A stretch of DNA of 58,034 bases from Flavobacteriaceae bacterium (lineage in GTDB: Bacteria; Bacteroidota; Bacteroidia; Flavobacteriales; Flavobacteriaceae). The translations under genes were made by a program, and so were the position numbers. How positions within the stretch are numbered: the stretch's first letter is position 1; each line of letters opens with the position of its first letter. The stretch lies in the NCBI GenBank assembly GCA_002691685.1, contig NZIQ01000031.1, positions 1 through 58,034 on the forward strand. The letters are read 5' to 3'. This document shows positions 51,081 through 58,034 of the stretch, in pieces. Under the pieces are notes generated by a model. The model ran no database searches. It saw nothing but the letters and a program-made list of their open reading frames with translations, and was not told where the DNA came from.

Positions 51081-52270
51081 ATGGACGCCAAATTAATACA
51101 AGGACTACAGGGTAAACCAAAGTCAATTAAGCTATACGAACCAATAATAAAAATGAATCGTGGTTACGTTATGCGTTTCTATTATGGTTATGATAGTGAT
51201 ACCAAGAAAACTCATAAGAAAGACGTATATCTTGATCTTGATTATTATTTCACTCCATCTAATGCCTGGGAACGTTCGCAAAACAAGGAGGATAAAAAAC
51301 AAGCTAATCAAATTTTGGAGGCACTTAATACAGCTAACAGGGAAGGAAAGTATCCAATTGCAAAAACAAATCCATTATCAGTATCAGAACATAACTTCAT
51401 AGATTGGTTATTAAAGGCTACGCAGGAAGATGGAAAGTATTCTGACAATACTAAAAAATCTTACAAGGCATTGATTAACCATTTAAAGAAGTTTGCAGGT
51501 AATCACATACCTTTTGAAACAATAGATAAATCCTTTGTAGCAAAGTTCTATGACCATCCTAAATATGACTCTGTAAACTCAAAGGTAATATCTACCTCAT
51601 CAAATTCTTCTATTAAATACCATAAACAGTTTTATTTTCATTTAGCCAAAGCCTCTGCCCTATTCAACATTGAGCTACCTAATAATATAAAATACACACA
51701 GGATAAAACAGAATCAAAACCAAAGGAATATCTTACTACTAAAGAATTAAAAACATTAATTTCAACACCTGAACCAAACTTTACATTAAGAATGGGGTTT
51801 CTGTTTGGTTGTTTTACAGGTCTACCATTTGAAGAAATTATCCACGCTAAATTTTACGATGTTAAGGAAGATAATAAGGGAAGATACTATTTAGAATACC
51901 AAAGAAAAAAAACTCAAATTATAATAACATTCCCTTGTCAAGTAATGCATCAAAAGTAATTGACCAGATGAAGAAAGTAAATGGCAAAAGTTCTAGTCAA
52001 AGTATTTTTAAAGGATTAAAGTATTCAGGTTATAATAATAGTCTTTTACAAAATTGGGTAACCAGAGCAGGTATAACTAAGAAAATTACCCCTCATTGTT
52101 GTAGAAACACTTTCTCAGCAATTCCCTATGATAAGTACAAGGACGTCAGTGCGTTAATGAAGATTTTAGGGCATAAGGATATATCTACGACCCAACGATA
52201 CCTTGCTAAATTCCTAAAGAATATTGATGTTGATGTAGACCCACTGCCTGAATTTGATCTAGCCTTTTAA
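51081..52270 (+). pseudogene. frameshifted site-specific tyrosine recombinase
   Basis: Two overlapping ORFs (51081..51959 and 51935..52270) that together form one integrase; restored reading ..YQRKKTQIIITFP/LSSNASKVIDQMKK.., GHKDISTTQRYLAKF; box I reads FTGLPFEEI. Confidence 0.82.
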
Positions 52271-52359
52271 ATTTTGGCGACTGCGTCTGTTTTAACACTT
52301 ACAAAAACAGTTAGTTATTATTTGCTATTCTCACCCTCATCAGACTTCTTCTATTTTTG

Positions 52360-54216
52360 TTATTCTATTTCAATCGAAAGTTCCAACCATGTATTGGTTC
52401 TTTCTTCTATAGCTTCTTCAGCCAATTTTAATTCGATGGAGAGGGTTTTGATTTCCTCAGGTGACAGGTTGTCATTGGAGAACTGGTTTTGTATTGTTTC
52501 TTTTTGGGCTTCGAATTTTGCGATTTCGATCTCCAGTTTTTTGAGCCTACGTTGGTTTTCGTAGGAAGGCTTGTTTTCTTCTTTATTTTTCCAATCAGTT
52601 TTTGGTTTTTTCTCTGTTGTTTCGGTAGCCACCGAAGTATCCTCATAGGCCTTGAAATCAGAATAATTTCCCGGAAAATCTTCTATTTTACCTGCGCCTC
52701 GAAATACGAAGAGATGGTCCACGATTTTATCCATAAAATAACGATCGTGGGAAACAACAAGCAGGCATCCCGGAAAGTCCAAAAGAAAACTCTCTAACAC
52801 ATTCAGGGTAACAATGTCCAAATCATTGGTGGGTTCATCCAGAATCAAAAAATTGGGATTTTGTATAAGAACGGTACACAAATACAAACGTTTGCGCTCG
52901 CCTCCACTTAGTTTTTCTACAAAATCGTATTGCTTTTTTCGATCGAATAAAAATCGTTCCAACAGTTGTTGCGCAGAAATTTTCCGTCCTTTTTTAAGAG
53001 GGATATAGTCCCCATATTCTTGGATAACTTCAATCACTTTTTGACCTGGTTTTACTGTAATCCCTTCTTGGGTGTAATAACCAAATTTAAGGGTGTCTCC
53101 TCGGACAATTTTACCGGTATCTGGTTGCAGTGCGTTGGTCAGTAGTTTGAGGAAGGTGGATTTACCCGTACCATTATTTCCGATAATACCAATACGGTCG
53201 TTTCGCTGAAAATTATAGTCAAAAGCCTTTAGGATTACATTAGCATTAAAGGCTTTTGATACTTTGTGCATTTCTATCATTTTAGAACCCAATCGCTCCA
53301 TGTTGATTTCCAGTTGCACTTCGTGGTCATTTCTTCGTTGCTGCACTTTTTCCTTGATGGTATTGAAATCTTCTATCCGTGATTTGGATTTGGTTGTTCT
53401 CGCTTTGGGTTGCTTGCGAATCCATGCTAGTTCCTTGGAAAAATGCCGCTTGGTTTTGTGAGCCTCGGTTTCCTTTTGTTCAATGCGGGCTGCACGCTTT
53501 TCGAGATAGTAAGAATAACTCCCCTTGTAGGTGTATAAGTTTCCTTGGTCTAATTCTATAATCTCATTACACACCCGCTCGAGAAAATACCGGTCGTGGG
53601 TAACCATCAATAAGCTTATTTTTTCTTTGATAAAATAAGCTTCCAGCCATTCGATCATTTCTAAATCCAGATGGTTGGTCGGTTCGTCTAGGATCAGTAA
53701 ATCGGGCTTTTCCAAAAGGGCGCTACAGAGTGCCAAACGCTTTTTTTGTCCACCAGACAAGGATCCCGCTTTTAGTGTCAAGTCGTCCAGCTTAAGCTTG
53801 CTTAAAAGCTGTTTGTATTCGGTTTCAAAGTCCCATGCCCCGTGCTGTTCCATCGCTTCAAAGGCCTCTTGGTACTTTTTCTCATCCTCTGGGTTCAATA
53901 ATGCTTTTTCATAGGCAGCAATTATCTCCAAAGTACTGTTATCCGAAGCCAAAATAATCTCCTCTACGGTTTTTTGAGGATCTAAAATGGGCTCTTGGTG
54001 AAGGTAGGACACTTGGGTACCCTTACGGAAATTGACCAATCCGGCATCAGGAGTTTCCTCTCGGGCGATAATCCTTAAGATGGTTGTTTTCCCACTTCCA
54101 TTTTTAGCGATTAGTGCAATTTTTTGCCCTTTACTAATTCCAAAAGAGAGAGACTCAAAAATAACGTGCTCACCATAGGCCTTTGAAATGTTCTCTACCG
54201 AAAGTAGATTCATCAA
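52360..54216 (-). CDS. ABC-F family ATP-binding protein (Uup-like)
   Basis: Two ABC domains (GKNGSGKTTILRI / GNNGTGKSTFLKLL; LSGGQKKRLAL / LSGGERKRLYL) plus C-terminal coiled coil. Confidence 0.93.
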   Translation of the reverse strand: MMNLLSVENISKAYGEHVIFESLSFGISKGQKIALIAKNGSGKTTILRIIAREETPDAGLVNFRKGTQVSYLHQEPILDPQKTVEEIILASDNSTLEIIAAYEKALLNPEDEKKYQEAFEAMEQHGAWDFETEYKQLLSKLKLDDLTLKAGSLSGGQKKRLALCSALLEKPDLLILDEPTNHLDLEMIEWLEAYFIKEKISLLMVTHDRYFLERVCNEIIELDQGNLYTYKGSYSYYLEKRAARIEQKETEAHKTKRHFSKELAWIRKQPKARTTKSKSRIEDFNTIKEKVQQRRNDHEVQLEINMERLGSKMIEMHKVSKAFNANVILKAFDYNFQRNDRIGIIGNNGTGKSTFLKLLTNALQPDTGKIVRGDTLKFGYYTQEGITVKPGQKVIEVIQEYGDYIPLKKGRKISAQQLLERFLFDRKKQYDFVEKLSGGERKRLYLCTVLIQNPNFLILDEPTNDLDIVTLNVLESFLLDFPGCLLVVSHDRYFMDKIVDHLFVFRGAGKIEDFPGNYSDFKAYEDTSVATETTEKKPKTDWKNKEENKPSYENQRRLKKLEIEIAKFEAQKETIQNQFSNDNLSPEEIKTLSIELKLAEEAIEERTNTWLELSIEIE

Positions 54217-54398
54217 TATTAATTTTTATCAAAATTACGGATTCAATTCCAACAATTGAGGCATTGCCAGCGCACGTAAGGCGTGTCATTAAAAATCTCA
54301 AAGCTTCTCGTGAAGTCGTCAGAAAAAGAGCACCCAGATATTTGCTTGTAACCCTTGTAAAATATAATGATTACCAGGGTAGGGATGCAAAGAATAAC

Positions 54399-54423
54399 AC
54401 CCTTCTAGCACCCTTCTAGCACC
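54399..54423. repeat. 11-bp tandem repeat ACCCTTCTAGC x2.3
   Basis: acccttctagc acccttctagc acc. Confidence 0.9.
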
Positions 54424-55097
54424 AAACAATAATGATAATAATTTAATAGAAATAGATAGGGTCCAAGAAATTTGTCTTTCTAGTGTTAAATGGGTGGAGG
54501 CAGTTAAAAGGAATTTTCTTCTAATTAGGTTTCATATCGTTTAAATTAGTTAAAAAATCAACCTTTTGTGGAAAACTACCTCTTTGGTTGTTAATTACTT
54601 ACACGTAATTTTACTTAGTTGATTTAAATATTATATAGTTTAGCTAAACCATAAATAATAATAAAAAATTACCAGTGGTACACCTTAAGAGACTCGTAAG
54701 AAAACAAAGTCTGATTTAGATTTAATTTTATGAAACACGTGACAAAAGAGGGGCTTTCACTAGACAACATCAGGCGACTGGACTATCAAAAGTTAGAGGT
54801 TTATTTTATGAAAACGTCTATTCAAATAGATACCATCCTGATTCAATAATTGAAACGATCAATCCAATGGCAAAATTGTTTTAATGAAGGTTTCTGAGAG
54901 AAATAAAAATCATTCTCTTCCTGTTGAGCAATCTAATAGAATCAACTATTAGTTGAACAATCAGATTCAATAATATACTTTAACCTTTAGTTAAAATTAA
55001 CTCATTTGAATTTTTCTGTAAAAGGTAAATCATCTATCTGCTTTTATGAAGGAAATATATAAAGTGGAACTACGGCTATTCTAAAGAATTAGATACC

Positions 55098-56435
55098 CTA
55101 ATAAATACTTGGTTCCCACCCATTTTCATAACTACGCTTCCATGACTCCATAGCTTTGTCATTATTTAAAACACGAGCCGTTTTAGGATCAATCACAAGG
55201 GTCTCTCCTGCGTCCTGTGCCATATTACCCAAATGACATATCATTGTTGAAATGGCTGCATCTTGAATATCTGAACGAAGTGATTTATCATATCGAATTC
55301 CATCAAAGAAATTACGAACATGATCGACATCTAGACCGCTCATACCCATAGTATCAGTTGATGAGGCTGCTCCTTTATAACGTTCAAACTCAAATTTTAA
55401 AGGGTTACCCTCTAAATCAAACAGCTTATAAAACCCGCGATCCAGTTGAATTGTCCCTTTAGTTCCATATATAGTGGCTCCCCGACCGGGACGTTCTGGT
55501 TTCATAATAATTCGACTGTGCCCCGTCCATGTGATAAACTTCTCGCCAGGATAGGTAAAGGTTACCTGTTGGTTGTCGACAAACTCCCAGTCATCGTCAA
55601 ATGTGTATTTACCTCCAAAAGAAGTTACGCGCTCTGGAATATCTACACCAAGAGCCCAACGGCAAATATCAATCTCGTGTGTACCGTTATTGTGTATCTC
55701 ACCTGTTCCCCAAGTTCGAAACCAATGCCAATTGTAGGGATGAACATTATCTCTGTATTCTTCTCTGGGTGCAGGGCCCTGCCATAAATCCCAATCTAAG
55801 GTTTTTGGAACATCTATCTTTTTTCCATTCCCTATTGAGGTTCTCTTATTAGAATAGTAGGCTTCACCCTTGTAAACCTCACCAATAATTCCGTTTCTGA
55901 TGTCTTCTATAGCCATGATTGAGGTTCTAGCAGAACGTTGTTGATTACCCATTTGCACCTTTTTACCGTACTTTTTTTGAGCAGCCATCAACAGATCATT
56001 TTCATATGGATTATGACTACAGGGTTTTTCTATGTACACGTGTTTTCCTGCCTGCATAGCCATAATTGCCATTGGGGCATGCCAATGTTCAGGAGTAGCA
56101 ATAAATACTGCATCGACATCTTTATCTTCTAAGATTTTTCGAAAATCTTTTTCAACCTTTGGGATGTAACCTATATTTTCTTCACACCATTTATTGTGCT
56201 CTTCAACAATGGTGTCATCCACATCACAATTGTAGAGTACTTTCGCATTTTCAATAGCATTAATTGCAATGATATGTGCCTTAGCTCGGCTTCTAACACC
56301 AAATACCGCACAATTGATGTGGTCATTTGCTCCTAGAATATTAGAATGAAAGATATTGGAAAAAGCTGGGGTTGAAACTCCCAGCCCTATACTTCCAGCT
56401 ACGGTATTTTTTATAAAATTTCGTCTTGTTCCCAT
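55098..56435 (-). CDS. Gfo/Idh/MocA family oxidoreductase with Tat-like signal
   Basis: MGTRRNFIKNTVAGSIGLG; IATPEHWHAPMAIMAMQAGKHVYIEKPCSHN. Confidence 0.9.
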   Translation of the reverse strand: MGTRRNFIKNTVAGSIGLGVSTPAFSNIFHSNILGANDHINCAVFGVRSRAKAHIIAINAIENAKVLYNCDVDDTIVEEHNKWCEENIGYIPKVEKDFRKILEDKDVDAVFIATPEHWHAPMAIMAMQAGKHVYIEKPCSHNPYENDLLMAAQKKYGKKVQMGNQQRSARTSIMAIEDIRNGIIGEVYKGEAYYSNKRTSIGNGKKIDVPKTLDWDLWQGPAPREEYRDNVHPYNWHWFRTWGTGEIHNNGTHEIDICRWALGVDIPERVTSFGGKYTFDDDWEFVDNQQVTFTYPGEKFITWTGHSRIIMKPERPGRGATIYGTKGTIQLDRGFYKLFDLEGNPLKFEFERYKGAASSTDTMGMSGLDVDHVRNFFDGIRYDKSLRSDIQDAAISTMICHLGNMAQDAGETLVIDPKTARVLNNDKAMESWKRSYENGWEPSIY

Positions 56436-56445
56436 CTGGCAATTT

Positions 56446-57828
56446 TTAGTTTGTAAGTTCTTTAATTTTGATATTCTTGAAATGAACAAGGTCACCGTGA
56501 TCTTGGAGAAGTATTTGACCTTCCTCTAATTCTCCGAAATTTGGCCAAACCACATATTTACTTTCAGAAACAAGGGTTCTAAATTCTGCAGTCATTCTTT
56601 CGTATTCCAATACCTTAGCACCATTTAGATAGTGTTTTACGGTATTATTTTTAGAAATAATATGTGCACGATTCCATTCCCCAATTGCTTTTGTAGGCTT
56701 ATCTATATCCGCTTGAATCAAATCGTATAAAGAGGCCAATGTTCTGCTTCCAGGGTGATTTCCCAACTTCGCATCGGGATGCAAATCATCGTCTAGAATT
56801 TGATATTCTAATCCTATCGAAGACCCAGCACCTTTGTTAATATTCGTATCTACATAATACTTTATTCCACTATTGGCTCCAGGAGTTAGCTTAAAATCTA
56901 CCATAAATTCAAAGTCACTGTAATTTTTTAACGTAACGATATCACCCCCAGCTTCTGACTCTCCACCACCACTAGCTAAAACGATGAGTTCACTGTTTTT
57001 AATTTCCCAACCATTCTCAGGAAAAGCCTCGAGTTTGGCTCCTCTCCATCCATTTGTAGTCTCTCCATCCCAAAGCATTTGCCAACCTGAATCAAGCTCA
57101 TTTTTAGTGAGCTTATTGATTTTATCAATCATCGGCAGAGATGTCTTTGTGCTGTATGCCTCTATATTTTCGGTGAGAATTTTGATATTTCTCCATCTAA
57201 TTTCAGTTCCTTCTTCCTGATTTTGGCCAATAGAGTGTACTTGAAGACCAATGAACCCTTTATCTGTTTGATCATCCATTAGGTGTGCGGCTTCATCTCC
57301 ATTGATCCAGGTTTTAATGGTGTCACCAATAGCTTCAATTCGATAGTGATTCCACTGATTTTGCTTGAAAGCACTTTTGGCTGATGTATTTTGGTCATCT
57401 AAGGGATGGAGCCATCCTCGCCTTGCCTCGTCGTAAATACCTGCACTCCAAGCTCTCTTTGAAGGATCTATTTCAACTTGATATCCGTGTACCCTACCGT
57501 TTTGGTAATAAGGTAAACTTTCGCTTCTAATTTGAATTCCTGAGTTCATAGAAGGGTCCACTAAAAACTCGAGTTCAAGAATAAAATCTCCATATATTGA
57601 ATCGGTCACTAGAAATGAATTAGGCGTATCGTGTACTGTAGTTCCAACGATTTCACCATCCCTAACGGTATATTTTGCTTCTCCCCCTTTTTGAGACCAT
57701 CCTTCTAACGAGTTTTCATCAAAAAGAGTAATCCATGGAGTTTGGTCGGTTATCAAATCACAACCAACAAGTAATACACCACATAAAATGCAAGAAATAC
57801 GAAAAAGCTTATTTTTAAAATTGTTCAT
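56446..57828 (-). CDS. DUF1080 (3-keto-disaccharide hydrolase-type) protein, two domains, lipoprotein
   Basis: WITLFDENSLEGWSQKGG and WQMLWDGETTNGWRGAKLEAFPENGWEIKNSELIVL; lipobox LLVGC. Confidence 0.88.
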   Translation of the reverse strand: MNNFKNKLFRISCILCGVLLVGCDLITDQTPWITLFDENSLEGWSQKGGEAKYTVRDGEIVGTTVHDTPNSFLVTDSIYGDFILELEFLVDPSMNSGIQIRSESLPYYQNGRVHGYQVEIDPSKRAWSAGIYDEARRGWLHPLDDQNTSAKSAFKQNQWNHYRIEAIGDTIKTWINGDEAAHLMDDQTDKGFIGLQVHSIGQNQEEGTEIRWRNIKILTENIEAYSTKTSLPMIDKINKLTKNELDSGWQMLWDGETTNGWRGAKLEAFPENGWEIKNSELIVLASGGGESEAGGDIVTLKNYSDFEFMVDFKLTPGANSGIKYYVDTNINKGAGSSIGLEYQILDDDLHPDAKLGNHPGSRTLASLYDLIQADIDKPTKAIGEWNRAHIISKNNTVKHYLNGAKVLEYERMTAEFRTLVSESKYVVWPNFGELEEGQILLQDHGDLVHFKNIKIKELTN

Positions 57829-57993
57829 TGTTGATATAGTTAGTGCTTAAAAAGTACAAAATATTTAAACGCTTAAAAATATTTATTCTAAATCGTAAAT
57901 GAAATTGTATTTTCAAATAGACTTGGCCAATATTTGGCAATTAAAAATTTACGAGCAAATTAATTACCTTAACCGAACATTTAGTTTAAATCA

Positions 57994-58034
57994 ATGATTT
58001 TCGAAGAAAGTTGGCGTTGGTATGGTCCTCACGA
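57994..58034 (+). CDS. uxuA: probable mannonate dehydratase, 5' end only (runs off window)
   Basis: MIFEESWRWYGPHD.. resembles the conserved UxuA N-terminus (xTWRWYGPND); only 13 codons visible. Confidence 0.65.
   Translation, partial: MIFEESWRWYGPH

Noticed and set aside
54950-54980. CTAATAG...CTATTAG inverted repeat as a terminator or attachment site
   Set aside because: Short, AT-rich, no T-tract and no matching partner sequence; likely chance.
1-58034. CRISPR arrays, toxin-antitoxin pairs, restriction-modification or phage-defence islands
   Set aside because: No regularly spaced repeats and no defence-type gene combinations were seen when reading the window; RecQ and the ABC-F protein are in ordinary housekeeping-like contexts.

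Overview
58 kb chromosomal window from a low-GC Bacteroidota, most likely a marine Flavobacteriia (inferred from gene order, protein families and TTG-N19-TAnnTTTG promoters). Most of it is ordinary chromosome: menaquinone synthesis (menD partial, menF, hotdog thioesterase), a complete-looking 4-hydroxyproline catabolic cluster, a bshB1/trans-sulfuration/ccsBA operon, DUF2520-kdsC-maf, a PIG-L/SSS pair, a photolyase/BLUF light-associated block, murA, recQ-fmt, HU, purC, phoH, dnaN, mnmE, an ABC-F ATPase and a sugar-oxidoreductase/DUF1080 locus next to the start of a probable uxuA. There are two tRNAs (His, Met). I did not find a clearly new biological system. The most interesting signals are decay scars absent from, or fragmented in, the ORF track: (i) a gldF remnant plus a gldG 3'-end remnant between the SAM-hydrolase-family gene and dnaN, suggesting loss of this gliding ABC transporter; (ii) a frameshifted tyrosine recombinase, also altered in its box I arginine motif, directly after the mnmE 3' end, which resembles the attB of trmE/thdF-targeting islands; (iii) a degraded patch downstream of tRNA-Met with a ChaN-like remnant and an integrase N-terminal fragment. 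All assignments are from reading the sequence; no database search was run.
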